64,000 nucleotides of DNA from Methylobacterium sp. 77 (GCF_000372825.1 NZ_KB910516.1:2450011-2514010); one strand, 5' to 3'; positions 1-9,589 are shown, counted from the stretch's first letter. Program-made: numbers and translations. The notes: a model not told the origin generated them from the sequence alone.

Positions 1-485
1 CGTTTTCGTGTCCGGTTCAGAAACGCGACGTTTCGGGGGGGCAAAAAGGCGAGAACGCCATTTCGCGGACGCCATGCATGATCGGGAATGGGGACAACGG
101 CCCGTCAGCTCGGCGACCTGCGCGTCTCACGCTGCCGCCGTGCCCTGATACTCCGCATCAGCTATCCAATTATTGTGCATCTCCAGTATCAATATTGTGC
201 AGATTGCCGCCGATCTGCCAATCAAGCCCGATTTCCAGTCCAATATATGTGATTGGGCAGAGCTGTTGCAGCAATGTCCTTTTTTCCCAAGTTGCCATCC
301 CATACGGTCAAGCCTGAGTTGGATGCCAGGGCTGCGACGTCGGAAGAGGCGGCTGCTGCCAGGGAGCCTTAACTGGCGCGAGAAGACCGGCGTATCGACA
401 CGTCGGTGTAGCAGCCCGGTAGATCTCATCAGAACGGGGGGCGTGGCAGCACCTCCCCTCCGTCTTTCACTAAGGGGACCGGGCC
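1..485. other. Intergenic leader of the porin gene
   Basis: No convincing gene is visible in this stretch. Short open frames on both strands lack recognisable protein features. The segment around 160-270 is less GC-rich than its surroundings and could hold the promoter of the downstream porin gene, but I could not pick out a reliable -35/-10 pair. A purine-rich ribosome binding site (AAGGGGA, about 472-478) precedes the porin ATG. Confidence 0.5.
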
Positions 486-1460
486 ATGCGCCGCTTGAAC
501 ACTTCGATACTGGCCCTCGGCACGATCGCCGGACTGGCGATGTCGCCGGCCCTGTCGGCCGATCTGGCCATTCCCAAGGCCATGCCGGTCGAGGCGAAGG
601 CCGCTGATCCACTGATCGGCTTCTCCTTCGGCACGCGCTACCAGACCGACTACAATTTCCGCGGCGTGTCGCAGTCGAACCTGCAGGGCAGCTACCAGAC
701 CTTCTTCGAGGCGCAGTTCTTCAACAACTTCGCCTATGCCGGCTTCGCGACCTATCAGGTGCGCCTGCCGACCAAGCCGGACATGGAATTCGATCTCGTT
801 GCCGGTATTCGCCCGACCTTCGACAAGTTCGCCTTCGATCTCGGCATCCTGTATTATTTCTATCCCAACGAGCAGCAGCTGTTCAATAACAACGGCAGCC
901 CGTTCACCACGCGCAATACCGATTACTACGAAGCCGCCGGCAAGATGCTGTACACGGCGACCGACTCGCTGACCGTCGGCACCAACGTCTTCTTCTCGCC
1001 GAACTTCCTCGGAACCCACGCCAACAGCACCTACGCGTCGGGTACCCTCGCCTACACGCTGCCGGCGAGCTTCTTCCCGTTCCTGCCCGAGGCCTATGCC
1101 GGCGGCTTCTCCCTCTCGTCGGAACTCGGCTACTTCTTCCTCGGCTCCGCCAAGAGCTCGGCCACCGGCTTCGATGCCAGCATCGGTCGCTTCGCCTCGT
1201 TCAACCTGCCGAGCTACCTCTACGGGAATGTCGGACTGTCCTACACCTACAAGAACATCGTCCTCGATGTCCGCTACCACAATACCGACCTGACCAAGAC
1301 CGAGTGCGCCGCGTTCTCCGGCGACTTCCGCCAGATCACCAATGGCGGAACCTCGAAATGGTGTGGCGATGCGGTGATCGGCTCGATCACGTTCCAGACC
1401 TCCACCGCGGCGCCCGGCATCTATGCCGAGCCGGGCGGCTTCCTGAACCTGTTCCGCTAA
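486..1460 (+). CDS. TorF-like outer-membrane porin
   Basis: The 324-residue protein is probably an outer-membrane beta-barrel of the TorF/putative porin group. A signal peptide covers roughly residues 1-25 (MRRLNTSILALGTIAGLAMS, Ala-rich cleavage region before ADLAIPK). The mature part begins with GFSFGTRYQTDYNFRGVSQSN, a pattern typical of this family's first strands. The rest alternates aromatic and polar residues and ends in FLNLFR, with the terminal aromatic expected of a barrel. The start has a good Shine-Dalgarno sequence. It is a single-gene unit closed by a strong terminator. The substrate is unknown. The family call is by sequence pattern only. Confidence 0.75.
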   Translation: MRRLNTSILALGTIAGLAMSPALSADLAIPKAMPVEAKAADPLIGFSFGTRYQTDYNFRGVSQSNLQGSYQTFFEAQFFNNFAYAGFATYQVRLPTKPDMEFDLVAGIRPTFDKFAFDLGILYYFYPNEQQLFNNNGSPFTTRNTDYYEAAGKMLYTATDSLTVGTNVFFSPNFLGTHANSTYASGTLAYTLPASFFPFLPEAYAGGFSLSSELGYFFLGSAKSSATGFDASIGRFASFNLPSYLYGNVGLSYTYKNIVLDVRYHNTDLTKTECAAFSGDFRQITNGGTSKWCGDAVIGSITFQTSTAAPGIYAEPGGFLNLFR

Positions 1461-1484
1461 GCGCCGACCTGTTCGACGGACCAG

Positions 1485-1514
1485 AAAGGCCCCGGATCGC
1501 TCCGGGGCCTTTTT
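1485..1514 (+). terminator. Rho-independent terminator of the porin gene
   Basis: A 12-bp stem (AAAGGCCCCGGA / TCCGGGGCCTTT) with a 4-base loop runs into a T-tract, 24 bases after the porin stop codon. It also lies just beyond the end of the convergent aminotransferase gene. Confidence 0.9.
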
Positions 1515-1554
1515 CATGCCCGATCGCCGGAAACGCTTCGGGCGAATCAAGTTG

Positions 1555-2745
1555 CTAGCGCAGCCAAGCCTTCAGGCGTCGAACGGCCTCCACGCAATCC
1601 TGCTCGGAGCCCGCGAAGGAAAACCGCACATGGTGGCCTCCTTCCGCCGCATCGAAATCGAGGCCGGGGGTCGCCGCCACGCCGGCCTCGTCCAGCATCC
1701 GCCTGCAGAAGGCGGAGGCGTCGTCGGTGAGGTTGGCGATATCGGCATAGAGGTAGAAGGCGCCGTCCGCCGGATGGGTCCGTCCGAGGCCGAGGGAGGG
1801 AAATGCGTCGAGGAGCAGCGCCCGGTTCGCGGCATAGCCGAGGCGGATCGCCTCCGCTTCCTCCATCGCGTCGAAGGCCGCCAGCGCCGCCACCTGCGAC
1901 AGGTAGGGCGGCGAGATGTAGAGATTCTGGGCCAGCCGCTCGATCGGCCGCACGAGCCAGGGCGGCGCCACCATCCAGCCGATGCGCCAACCGGTCATGC
2001 AATAGGTCTTCGAGAACGAGTTGATGACGATGGCGTCGTCGTCGAACTTCAGCGCGGTCTCGGTCGGAACGCCGTAGCTGAGCCCGTGATAGATCTCGTC
2101 GGAGATGAAGGGCAGGCCGAGATCGCGCGCGGTCGCGCAGAGGTCCGCGAGGCGGGCGGGCTCGATCACCGTGCCCGACGGGTTGGCCGGGCTCATGACC
2201 AGGATGCCGGACAAGGCCTCTTTGCGATGAAGGGCCCGCAACGCCTCGCTCGTCGGGGCGAAGCGGTCCTCGTCCCGCAGGATCATGGGCGCCGGGATCA
2301 AGTCCAGCGCATGGAGGATGCTGCGATAGGCCGGATAGCCCGGCTGCGGCACCGCGACCCGCGCGCCGGCATCGAACAGGCTAAGAAAAGCCAGGACGAA
2401 ACCCGCCGACGAGCCGGTGGTGACGATGATCCGCTCGGGCGCCACCGCGACGCCGTAGGTGTCGCGATAATGCCGGGCGATGCGTTCGCGCAGGGCCGGC
2501 ATCCCGAGCGCGTCGGTATAGGGCAGCCTGCCGGATTCGAGGGCGCGCCGCGCCGCTTCGACCACGCCGCGCGGGGCCGGAGCCGAGGGCTGACCGACCT
2601 CCATATGAATCACGCCGTCGCCCTGCCGGTCACGGATCGCGGCGGCGGCCATGATGTCCATGGCGAGGAAGGGGGCCACGCGGCTCGCACGCAATGAGGC
2701 TCTCAACGGGGCCTCGGCGTCTGGACGATCGGCTGATGCTGTCAT
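1555..2745 (-). CDS. PLP-dependent class I/II aminotransferase
   Basis: A 396-residue fold-type I aminotransferase. It carries EVGQPSAPAP near the N terminus, the TTGSSAGFVLAF cofactor-binding turn, the NPSGTV segment, DEIYHGL, and the Schiff-base lysine (about K246) in SFSKTYCMTGWRIGW. The C-terminal RFSFAGS holds the carboxylate-binding arginine. Such proteins move amino groups between an amino acid and a 2-oxoacid. Motif context suggests an aspartate/aromatic-type enzyme, but the substrate cannot be read from sequence. It is divergent from the dsbA-like gene with about 200 bases between the starts, and convergent with the porin gene. Confidence 0.85.
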   Translation of the reverse strand: MTASADRPDAEAPLRASLRASRVAPFLAMDIMAAAAIRDRQGDGVIHMEVGQPSAPAPRGVVEAARRALESGRLPYTDALGMPALRERIARHYRDTYGVAVAPERIIVTTGSSAGFVLAFLSLFDAGARVAVPQPGYPAYRSILHALDLIPAPMILRDEDRFAPTSEALRALHRKEALSGILVMSPANPSGTVIEPARLADLCATARDLGLPFISDEIYHGLSYGVPTETALKFDDDAIVINSFSKTYCMTGWRIGWMVAPPWLVRPIERLAQNLYISPPYLSQVAALAAFDAMEEAEAIRLGYAANRALLLDAFPSLGLGRTHPADGAFYLYADIANLTDDASAFCRRMLDEAGVAATPGLDFDAAEGGHHVRFSFAGSEQDCVEAVRRLKAWLR

Positions 2746-2949
2746 GTCCCCGGCTTACTCCGCCACGGCCTTCGCTTCCAAGCCGGCTTGTCCTCACGAC
2801 CCGCCGGTGCCTTCGACGCCGGGGCTGCAAGATTCATCACGTCGATCGGCACGATTGACCCGCCGCCGCGAAAACGCCTAACCCGGAGACTAACGACCGG
2901 TTGTCCCGCGCCCGATCACGGCCGACGGGACGCGACCCCGCGAGGATCA

Positions 2950-3756
2950 ATGCGCCTGCTTCGCCACCTTCTCTCGACCGTCGCCCTCGCGGGCGCGCTG
3001 GCTTCCGGCATCTCCACCGCCTTCGCGCAGACGACGCCTGCTCCGGCGCAGACGGCTCCGGCCGCGGCCTTTACCGATGGGCAGCGTTCGGCGATCGAGG
3101 CGATCATCAAGGATTACCTCGTCAAGAATCCCGACGTGCTTCAGGAGGCCATCGCCGAGGGCGAGCGGCGCCAGCAGGAGACCCAGAAGCTGGCGCAATC
3201 CGCCGCTCTGAAGGAATCCCGCGAGGCCCTGGTGAATTCGCCCCACGGCGTCGTGGTCGGCAACCCGACCGGCGACGTCACCCTGGTCGAGTTCTTCGAT
3301 TACAATTGCGGCTATTGCCGCAAGGCGCTCGCCGACATCCAGACCCTGGTGAAGGCCGATCCGAAGCTGCGCGTCGTCCTCAAGGATTTCCCCGTGCTCG
3401 GCGCGGAATCCCTGGAGGCCAGCAAGATCGCGCTCGCGGCCAAGCAGCAGCTCAAGGGCGACAAGCTGTTCGAGTTCCACGTCAAGCTGTTGGAGAGCAA
3501 GGGCCGGGTCAACGGCGAGCGCGCGATCGCGCTGGCCAAGGATATGGGCCTCGACGTCGCCAAGCTGCAGAAGGATGCGCAAGGTGCCGAGGTGAAGGCC
3601 GCGCTCGCCGAGAATGTCGGCCTCGGCGACAAGCTCGGCCTCTCGGGCACGCCGGCCTTCATCATCGGCGACGAGATCATCCCCGGTGCCGTCGGCGTGG
3701 ACCCGATCCGCAAGACCATCGGCGACATCCGCCAATGCGGCCACGCGAGCTGCTGA
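2950..3756 (+). CDS. DsbA-family periplasmic thiol-disulfide oxidoreductase
   Basis: The 268-residue protein has a signal peptide (MRLLRHLLSTVALAGALASG..AFA) and then a Pro/Ala/Thr-rich linker. A helical N-terminal extension follows, then a thioredoxin-like domain with the active site C120-GYC-123. The cis-proline loop appears as SGTPAFII. A further Cys pair lies at the extreme C terminus (QCGHASC). This layout matches the Com1/ScsC-like DsbA relatives (COG1651) that oxidise or shuffle disulfides in the periplasm. I chose ATG 2950 because it starts directly at the signal peptide; the frame is open further upstream without protein-like sequence. aroQ follows after 111 bases. Confidence 0.85.
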   Translation: MRLLRHLLSTVALAGALASGISTAFAQTTPAPAQTAPAAAFTDGQRSAIEAIIKDYLVKNPDVLQEAIAEGERRQQETQKLAQSAALKESREALVNSPHGVVVGNPTGDVTLVEFFDYNCGYCRKALADIQTLVKADPKLRVVLKDFPVLGAESLEASKIALAAKQQLKGDKLFEFHVKLLESKGRVNGERAIALAKDMGLDVAKLQKDAQGAEVKAALAENVGLGDKLGLSGTPAFIIGDEIIPGAVGVDPIRKTIGDIRQCGHASC

Positions 3757-3867
3757 GGCACACCCTCGCAGGCGATCGTCCCGGTATGCACCTGTCGCAA
3801 TCCGCGGCGATCGTCTAGGACCACCGGCCCGGCTGCTCGGCGCAGCCGGCGCTTCGAACGCGATGGC

Positions 3868-4356
3868 ATGATCCCGATCCACGTCCTTCACGGACCGAAC
3901 CTCAACCTCCTGGGACGCCGTGAGCCCGGCATCTACGGAACCGCGACGCTCGCCGACATCGAGCGTGATCTGCGCGCGCGCGCGGAGACTCTCGGCGTCG
4001 CGCTCACCGTGCGCCAGACCAACCACGAGGGCGAGCTGGTCGGTTTCGTGCAGGAAGCGGGGCTCGCCGGTGCCGGCGTGCTGATCAACGCGGCGGCCTA
4101 TACCCATACTTCCATTGCGCTTCGCGATGCGATCGCGGGCAGCGGGGCGGTCGCGGTGGAAGTGCATCTCTCGAACGTGCATGCGCGCGAAGCCTTCAGG
4201 CACGTCTCGCTCATCGCTCCGGTCTGCGCCGGACTCATCTGCGGCTTCGGCCCGCACAGCTACGGTCTCGGCCTGGATGCCCTGGCGCGGCTGATGCGCG
4301 ATCGTTTGCCTCCTCTCCCGTCCGACGTCTCGTCGGGCGCCACCTCTCAAGACTGA
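3868..4356 (+). CDS. aroQ: Type II 3-dehydroquinate dehydratase
   Basis: The 162-residue protein catalyses the third step of the shikimate pathway, 3-dehydroquinate to 3-dehydroshikimate. Family motifs are clear: [17 protein letters not shown] with the catalytic arginine and tyrosine at the N terminus, [29 protein letters not shown], and [18 protein letters not shown] with the active-site histidine. The C-terminal tail after LMRD is family-variable. It sits directly upstream of accB (5 bases) in the usual alphaproteobacterial aroQ-accB-accC order, so the three are probably cotranscribed. It supplies chorismate for the trp genes found elsewhere in this window. Confidence 0.95.
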   Translation: MIPIHVLHGPNLNLLGRREPGIYGTATLADIERDLRARAETLGVALTVRQTNHEGELVGFVQEAGLAGAGVLINAAAYTHTSIALRDAIAGSGAVAVEVHLSNVHAREAFRHVSLIAPVCAGLICGFGPHSYGLGLDALARLMRDRLPPLPSDVSSGATSQD

Positions 4357-4361
4357 CCGGA

Positions 4362-4859
4362 ATGGCCAAGGTGCCGATGCCTAAGAACGAACCTTTCGAT
4401 CCCGAACTCGTGCGCGAACTCGCCAAACTCGTGACCGAGACGGATCTGACCGAGATCGAGGTGGAGAAGGGTGACCTGCGCATCCGCGTCGTGCGCCGGA
4501 TCGAGCCCGTCCATGTGCAGGTGGCGGCCCCCGCCCCAGCCATGGTGGCGCACGCTCCCGTGGCGGCATTGTCCGTCGCCGGTCCGGGTGCAGCCGTCGA
4601 GCGTGCCAAGGCCGGGGCCGGTCAACCGGGCGCCGTGCCCTCTCCCATGGTCGGCACCGCCTATCGCCGGCCTTCGCCGGATGCCAAGGCCTTCGTCGAT
4701 GTCGGCTCCAAGGTCGCTGCGGGCGAGAAGCTGCTCCTGATCGAGGCGATGAAGACCTTCAACGAGATCGTCGCGCCCCGCGCCGGGACCGTGACCGCGA
4801 TCTTCTTCGAGGATGGCCAGCCGGTCGAGTTCGGCGAACCTCTCCTCGTCATCGAGTGA
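4362..4859 (+). CDS. accB: Biotin carboxyl carrier protein of acetyl-CoA carboxylase
   Basis: A 165-residue carrier subunit. The N-terminal part (about 1-45) is helical and binds AccC; an Ala/Pro/Val-rich linker follows (about 55-90). The biotinyl domain (about 93-165) contains [17 protein letters not shown] and the biotinylation motif EAMKT with the acceptor lysine at about K131. The protein carries carboxybiotin between biotin carboxylase and carboxyltransferase in the first step of fatty acid synthesis. The stop codon TGA overlaps the start region of accC, which indicates translational coupling. Only ATG 4362 fits the family N terminus. Confidence 0.95.
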   Translation: MAKVPMPKNEPFDPELVRELAKLVTETDLTEIEVEKGDLRIRVVRRIEPVHVQVAAPAPAMVAHAPVAALSVAGPGAAVERAKAGAGQPGAVPSPMVGTAYRRPSPDAKAFVDVGSKVAAGEKLLLIEAMKTFNEIVAPRAGTVTAIFFEDGQPVEFGEPLLVIE

Positions 4860-4870
4860 TGGCGCCCCCC

Positions 4871-6232
4871 ATGTTCGAAAAGATCCTGATCGCCAATCGT
4901 GGCGAGATCGCCCTGCGCGTCCTGCGCGCGGCCAAGGAGCTCGGGATCGCCACCGTGGCGGTGCATTCCACGGCCGATGCCGATGCGATGCATGTGCGGC
5001 TCGCCGACGAGAGCGTCTGCATCGGCCCGCCCGCCGCCCGCGACAGCTACCTCAACATCCCGTCGATCATCGCCGCCTGCGAGATCACCGGGGCGGATGC
5101 GGTGCATCCCGGCTACGGCTTCCTGTCGGAGAATGCGCGGTTCGCCGAGGTGCTCGCCCACCACAATATCGGCTTCATCGGCCCCAAGGCCGAGCATATC
5201 CGCATCATGGGCGACAAGATCGAGGCCAAGCGCACGGCCAAGCGTCTCGGCATCCCCTGCGTGCCCGGCTCCGAGGGTGGTGTCGAGGATCCGGTGGAAG
5301 CCAAGCGCATCGCGGCCGAGATCGGCTACCCCGTGCTGGTGAAGGCCGCTTCCGGCGGCGGCGGTCGCGGCATGAAGGTGGCGCGCACCGAGGCCGACCT
5401 GGAACAGGCGCTCGGCATGGCCCGCACCGAGGCCAAGGCGGCTTTCGGCGACGATGCGGTCTATCTTGAGAAGTATCTCGAGAAGCCGCGCCATATCGAG
5501 GTGCAGGTGCTCGGCGACGGTCGCGGCAAGGCGGTCCACCTCGCTGAGCGCGATTGCTCGCTCCAGCGTCGGCACCAGAAGGTGTGGGAAGAAGGCGGCT
5601 CGCCGGTGATCGACGAGGCGACCCGCGCCGAGATCGGCGGCATCTGCGCCCGCGCGATGCAGGAATTGCAGTATATCGGCGCCGGCACGGTCGAGTTTCT
5701 CTACGAGGATGGCCGTTTCTATTTCATCGAGATGAACACCCGTATCCAGGTGGAGCATCCGGTGACCGAGATGATCACCGGGGTCGATCTCGTCACCGAG
5801 CAGATTCGCGTCGCCGCCGGCCTGCCGCTTTCGGTGACGCAGGACGACATCAAGGTGACCGGCCACGCCATCGAATGCCGGATCAACGCGGAGCATCCGG
5901 CGACCTTCCGGCCGTCGCCCGGTCTCATCACCTATTTCCACCCGCCGGGCGGACTCGGCGTGCGCGTGGATTCGGCGGCCTACCAGGGCTACCGCATTCC
6001 ACCGAACTACGATTCCCTCATCGGGAAGCTCATCGTTCACGGCCGCACCCGGCATGAATGCCTGATGCGCCTGCGGCGGGCCCTCGACGAGTTCGTGGTC
6101 GACGGGGTCGATACCACCCTGCCGTTGTTCCGCACCCTGGTGAGGAATGCGCAGGTCCTCGATGGCGACTACGACATCCATTGGCTGGAAGGTTTCCTGG
6201 AGGCCGGCGGCCTCGCTGACACCACGAACTGA
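4871..6232 (+). CDS. accC: Biotin carboxylase subunit of acetyl-CoA carboxylase
   Basis: The ATP-dependent enzyme carboxylates the biotin on AccB. It starts [21 protein letters not shown], the classic N terminus, so ATG 4871 is preferred. In-frame upstream starts (GTG 4856 overlapping the accB stop, ATG 4859) would add only MMAPP-type residues. An ATP-grasp domain is evident in [31 protein letters not shown] and [18 protein letters not shown]-terminal biotin-carboxylase domain follows ([12 protein letters not shown]). Length is about 453 residues, normal for the family. It is the last gene of aroQ-accB-accC. Confidence 0.95.
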   Translation: MFEKILIANRGEIALRVLRAAKELGIATVAVHSTADADAMHVRLADESVCIGPPAARDSYLNIPSIIAACEITGADAVHPGYGFLSENARFAEVLAHHNIGFIGPKAEHIRIMGDKIEAKRTAKRLGIPCVPGSEGGVEDPVEAKRIAAEIGYPVLVKAASGGGGRGMKVARTEADLEQALGMARTEAKAAFGDDAVYLEKYLEKPRHIEVQVLGDGRGKAVHLAERDCSLQRRHQKVWEEGGSPVIDEATRAEIGGICARAMQELQYIGAGTVEFLYEDGRFYFIEMNTRIQVEHPVTEMITGVDLVTEQIRVAAGLPLSVTQDDIKVTGHAIECRINAEHPATFRPSPGLITYFHPPGGLGVRVDSAAYQGYRIPPNYDSLIGKLIVHGRTRHECLMRLRRALDEFVVDGVDTTLPLFRTLVRNAQVLDGDYDIHWLEGFLEAGGLADTTN

Positions 6233-6355
6233 ACGCCTTCGGGAGGCGGCTAAGAGGAACTGCCCCGCTTGAATCTCGTTCTCTCGGTGAAGTGTGTTTC
6301 GTTGCGCGCAATTCAGGGCGATGGCCCCGCGCAACGTGACGACGAATCGAGAAGG

Positions 6356-6679
6356 ATGAACTCCATGCGTCTTGCGAAGCTGACCGTCGCCGCCCTGCTC
6401 CTCGCAGCCTCCCCTGCCCTGGCCCAGTCGCCGTCGGGCAACGTCTCGCAGCCGGAACGGGCGGTTCCGCAGGCGGGCACGACCACGGGCGGGCCGCTCG
6501 ACAACCCCTCGACCCGCGATATGCCGCCCGCGACGGGCAGCACCAGCCGCCCGGCGGGTGAAAACGGCATGGCGCCCGGCGCAGGCGCGGTCGATTCCGC
6601 CAAGGGCGGCAACGCCGACCAGACCAACAAGGGCATGGGCGCCAATACCGGTTCGACCTCCGGTGGTCCCGCACGCTGA
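6356..6679 (+). CDS. Small secreted protein, paralogue 1
   Basis: A 107-residue protein of unknown function with a signal peptide (MNSMRLAKLTVAALLLAAS..ALA). The mature part is Gly/Pro/Ser/Thr/Asn-rich and looks unstructured. It is framed by two sequence blocks: SPSGNVSQPERAVPQAGTT with GGP at the start, and DSAKGGNADQ..NTGSTSGGP at the end. Both blocks recur in the next gene (7094-7426), so the two are a tandem duplication with divergent middles. ATG 6356 follows GAGAAGG; ATG 6365 is also possible. A strong terminator follows. No catalytic motif is seen and I assign no function. Confidence 0.75.
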   Translation: MNSMRLAKLTVAALLLAASPALAQSPSGNVSQPERAVPQAGTTTGGPLDNPSTRDMPPATGSTSRPAGENGMAPGAGAVDSAKGGNADQTNKGMGANTGSTSGGPAR

Positions 6680-6709
6680 CCCGATCCGACGCAGCGATCG
6701 ATCGATGAG

Positions 6710-6741
6710 AAGAGCCGGCCCCGAGGGGCCGGCTCTTTTAT
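6710..6741 (+). terminator. Terminator after secreted paralogue 1
   Basis: A 13-bp stem (AAGAGCCGGCCCC / GGGGCCGGCTCTT) with a very short GA loop (it would open to a larger loop by fraying) runs into TTTATTTT. It lies 30 bases after the stop codon. Confidence 0.9.
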
Positions 6742-7093
6742 TTTGAATGACGAGAAGGCTATTGCATTCATCGGCTTGTGCGCAGCGTCACCGATCACGG
6801 ATAGTTCAATACTAGCAGCATTGGTGCCGCGAGGTTGCTTTCATCCCCATTCGGATTGTTCCTCTCGCCGAAAGAGAAGAAATTTCCAGTTGCGGCCCGG
6901 TCGTTTGAGCCCATGGGAACGGTCGATCCTCTGTCATCCCCATGACACTGCGACACATCGCCGGCTCAGTTGTTCAGGAACGCTGGCGGTCGGAACGTCT
7001 TGTTGGAACATGCCGGCCCGGCAAGCGCCCCGCTTCTTTCAGGAGGCAGCTACCGAGAGGCCGATCATCTCCACCGGATACCGAGCTACGATC
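6742..7093. other. Intergenic gap between the two secreted paralogues
   Basis: About 350 bases without a supported gene. The part from roughly 6745 to 6900 is less GC-rich than the flanks. It should hold the promoter of the second paralogue, since a terminator closes the first. No clear promoter hexamers or binding sites could be picked out by eye. Confidence 0.4.
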
Positions 7094-7426
7094 ATGCGCA
7101 CCCTGACCCTCGCCCTCGTCGCCGCGACCTTGAGCGCGACCGCTGCCCTCGCCCAGTCGCCCTCCGGCAATGTCGGCCAGCCCGAGCGGGCCTACCCGCA
7201 GGCCGGGACCACTGCCGGTGGTCCGATCGATCATCCGTCCGTCTACGGCGCCTATCGCAATGCCGACGACCGCCTGGATGTCGACGATACCGGCAGCGTC
7301 CGCGGCGCTCCCTTCATCTCGAATCGCGAGGCCGTGTTCGAGGATTCGGCGAAAGGCGGCAATGCCGAGCAGAACCAGCGCGCGAACCCGAATCTGGGCA
7401 CGACCTCGGGCGGTCCCGAATTCTAA
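7094..7426 (+). CDS. Small secreted protein, paralogue 2
   Basis: A 110-residue protein with a signal peptide (MRTLTLALVAATLSATAALA). It opens with SPSGNVGQPERAYPQAGTT and ends with DSAKGGNAEQ..LGTTSGGPEF, closely matching the ends of the preceding gene. Its middle is different: it contains VYGAYRNADDRLDVDDTGSVRGAPFISN, more acidic and less Pro-rich. It has its own terminator, so it is probably transcribed alone. Function is unknown. The conserved termini suggest they, not the middle, carry whatever binding role the family has; that is inference. Confidence 0.75.
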   Translation: MRTLTLALVAATLSATAALAQSPSGNVGQPERAYPQAGTTAGGPIDHPSVYGAYRNADDRLDVDDTGSVRGAPFISNREAVFEDSAKGGNAEQNQRANPNLGTTSGGPEF

Positions 7427-7447
7427 TTCCGCTGCATTCGGACGGAC

Positions 7448-7479
7448 AAGACGGCAGGGCGAGAGCCCTGCCGTCTTTC
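7448..7479 (+). terminator. Terminator after secreted paralogue 2
   Basis: A 13-bp perfect stem (AAGACGGCAGGGC / GCCCTGCCGTCTT) with a GAGA tetraloop, followed by a short T-run, about 20 bases after the stop codon. Confidence 0.85.
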
Positions 7480-7543
7480 GTTGCGCGTAGGCCTCGGCGC
7501 GGCATCGTTTCTCTGGCATTCGGCCGCCGGAGGGGTCACATTG

Positions 7544-8230
7544 ATGGCCATGCAGCACGACCACGACGGCGAACGCGTGGAGATCACCCCACAGATCTTG
7601 CTGAAGGCCTATGCCGCCGGGATCTTTCCCATGGCGGAAGATGCCGACGACCCGACGATTTATTGGGTCGAGCCGAAGGCGCGCGGCATTCTGCCGATCG
7701 ATCACTTCCACGTCTCCCACCGGCTCGCGCGAACGGTGCGGTCCGATCAGTTCGAGGTCCGGGCCGATCTCGACTTCGATGCGGTCATCGCCGGCTGCGC
7801 GGCCCCACGGGGTGATGGCGAGCGGACCTGGATCAACGCGCGCATCCGCGAGCTTTACGGTGCCCTGTTCGATGCCGGACATGCGCATACGATCGAGGTC
7901 TATGCCGAGGGACGGCTCGTCGGAGGGCTGTACGGCGTCTCGCTCGGGGCGGCATTCTTCGGCGAGAGCATGTTCCACATCGCCCGCGACGCGTCGAAAG
8001 TCGCCCTCGTGCATCTGATGGCGAGGCTGCGGCTCGGGGGCTATCGTCTCGCCGACACCCAGTTCGTCACCGATCATCTGACGCAGTTCGGTGCCGAGGA
8101 ATTGCCGCGCCACGTCTACAAGCGGCGCCTCGCCGAAGCGATCGTCGAGGATGCGAACTGGTACGTCTGGCCGAGGGACCGGGCCGTCAGCGGGCAGGAC
8201 GCGCTCGCCGCGCTCGCTCCCCGATCCTGA
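7544..8230 (+). CDS. aat: Leucyl/phenylalanyl-tRNA-protein transferase
   Basis: The 228-residue enzyme attaches Leu or Phe from aminoacyl-tRNA to the N terminus of proteins with basic N termini, marking them for ClpS/ClpAP (N-end rule). Family motifs include [13 protein letters not shown] near the N terminus, [22 protein letters not shown], and the GNAT-like core [32 protein letters not shown], plus [12 protein letters not shown] 7544 lies 8 bases after GGAGGGG; ATG 7550 is an alternative. It follows the accBC group, as in many Rhizobiales. Confidence 0.93.
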   Translation: MAMQHDHDGERVEITPQILLKAYAAGIFPMAEDADDPTIYWVEPKARGILPIDHFHVSHRLARTVRSDQFEVRADLDFDAVIAGCAAPRGDGERTWINARIRELYGALFDAGHAHTIEVYAEGRLVGGLYGVSLGAAFFGESMFHIARDASKVALVHLMARLRLGGYRLADTQFVTDHLTQFGAEELPRHVYKRRLAEAIVEDANWYVWPRDRAVSGQDALAALAPRS

Positions 8231-8234
8231 ATAG

Positions 8235-8867
8235 TCAGCGCCGACTATCGAGCGCCATGCGGATGGCGAGGCCGCCGAGCACGCCGCCCATGATCCAGCG
8301 CTGAGCCTTGAGCCATCCCGGATTTCGCGACAGGAAGTGGGCGATGGAGCCCGCTGCCAGGGCGATCAGGGCATTGACCGCGACGCTGATGACGATCTGG
8401 ACCGAGCCGAGCATGACTGTCTGGCCGAGGATGCTGCCGCCCGACGTGGCCACGAATTGCGGGAGCAGCGCGAGGTAGAGCATCGCGATCTTCGGGTTGA
8501 GCAGGTTGGTGAGAAAGCCCATGGCGAACAGGCGCGTCCTGCTGTCGGGCGCCAATTCGCGCACTTCGAACGGCGAGCGGCCGCCGGGCCTCAAGGCCTG
8601 CCAGGCCAGATATCCGAGATAGAGTGCGCCGGTCAGCCTGAGCGCGTCGTAGGCATAGGGGATCGCCAGCACCAGGGCGGTGATGCCGAAGGCCGCGCAG
8701 AGCATGTAGAAGACGAAACCAAGGGCGACGCCGCCGAGGGAGACGAGGGCCGCGCCGCGGCCCTGGCAGATGGCGCGCGAGACGAGATAGGCCATGTTCG
8801 GCCCCGGCGTCAGCACCATCCCGAGCGACACGCCCGCGAAGGCGAGGAGGGTGACGCTGTCGGGCAT
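8235..8867 (-). CDS. LysE/RhtB-family amino acid exporter
   Basis: The 210-residue integral membrane protein has about six transmembrane segments. Its N-terminal motif GMVLTPGPNMAYLVSRAICQGRGAAL is the LysE signature; FLTNLLNPKIAMLYLALLPQFV is the second conserved motif. Family members export amino acids or their derivatives (lysine, homoserine, threonine, leucine), but the substrate cannot be inferred. It is convergent with aat, with only 4 bases between the stop codons, so it is transcribed independently. Confidence 0.88.
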   Translation of the reverse strand: MPDSVTLLAFAGVSLGMVLTPGPNMAYLVSRAICQGRGAALVSLGGVALGFVFYMLCAAFGITALVLAIPYAYDALRLTGALYLGYLAWQALRPGGRSPFEVRELAPDSRTRLFAMGFLTNLLNPKIAMLYLALLPQFVATSGGSILGQTVMLGSVQIVISVAVNALIALAAGSIAHFLSRNPGWLKAQRWIMGGVLGGLAIRMALDSRR

Positions 8868-8911
8868 GGCACAGTATCCTGTCGGCCGCCGGATTCTGCC
8901 GGGTGCAGATC

Positions 8912-9589
8912 CTAGCGGAATATGGAATCGAAGATCGATTGCGGCTGTGCCGGCGGCGGCGGCGCGGGTGCCGGCCCTTCGTTGGTCGGGAAGAACTTCC
9001 GCGATGGCTTCTGCTTGGGCTGGACCGGAACGCCGCGCGGCGCCTCGACGTCGACCTGTCCGTTCGGGTTGACCTGCTGGGCCGTCCGCGTCGGGTCGGT
9101 GTTCTTCTGGCGCCTGGTCTTCTCGGGCTTCGAGGCCATGGCCGGCACGTCTTCCTGTTCGCGCGCCTCGGCGATGATGTCGTTGCCGCCCTTACAATCC
9201 ACGAGCCACACGTCGTAGATCGGGTGCTCGATGGCGTGAAGACCCGGACTCGCCGCGAACATCCAGCCGGTGAAGATGCGGCGATACTTGTTGTCGAGCG
9301 TCACCTCGTCGACTTCGAGGAAGGCCGTGGTCTTCGGGCTCTCGGTCGGAGGCCGGCTGTAGCAGACGCGCGGGGTCAATTGCAGCGCGCCGAACTGCAC
9401 GGTCTCATCGACGGCGACTTCGAACGACACGATCCGGCCCGTGATCTTGTCGAGGCCGGAGAACACCGCGGTCGGGTTCTTGATCTTGTCGGCGAGGGCC
9501 TGGCCCGCCATCGGCAGGCCCAGCGTCGCGGCACCCGCGAGCAGGAGGCCGGCCCTGAAGGCGAGATGCAATGTGCGGCGAACGAGCAT
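8912..9589 (-). CDS. DUF2155 secreted protein
   Basis: The 225-residue protein has a signal peptide (about 1-33, ending ..AGQALA). The DUF2155 core spans about 35-135: AVFSGLDKITGRIVSFEVAVDETVQFGALQLTPRVCYSRPP through RRIFTGWMFAASPGLHAIEHPIYDVWLVDCK. This is well conserved in alphaproteobacteria and includes two cysteines that may pair. The C-terminal third is basic, Pro-rich and low-complexity. Function is unknown. It sits next to the NDUFA12 gene on the same strand, a frequent alphaproteobacterial pairing, and may be cotranscribed with it. Confidence 0.85.
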   Translation of the reverse strand: MLVRRTLHLAFRAGLLLAGAATLGLPMAGQALADKIKNPTAVFSGLDKITGRIVSFEVAVDETVQFGALQLTPRVCYSRPPTESPKTTAFLEVDEVTLDNKYRRIFTGWMFAASPGLHAIEHPIYDVWLVDCKGGNDIIAEAREQEDVPAMASKPEKTRRQKNTDPTRTAQQVNPNGQVDVEAPRGVPVQPKQKPSRKFFPTNEGPAPAPPPPAQPQSIFDSIFR

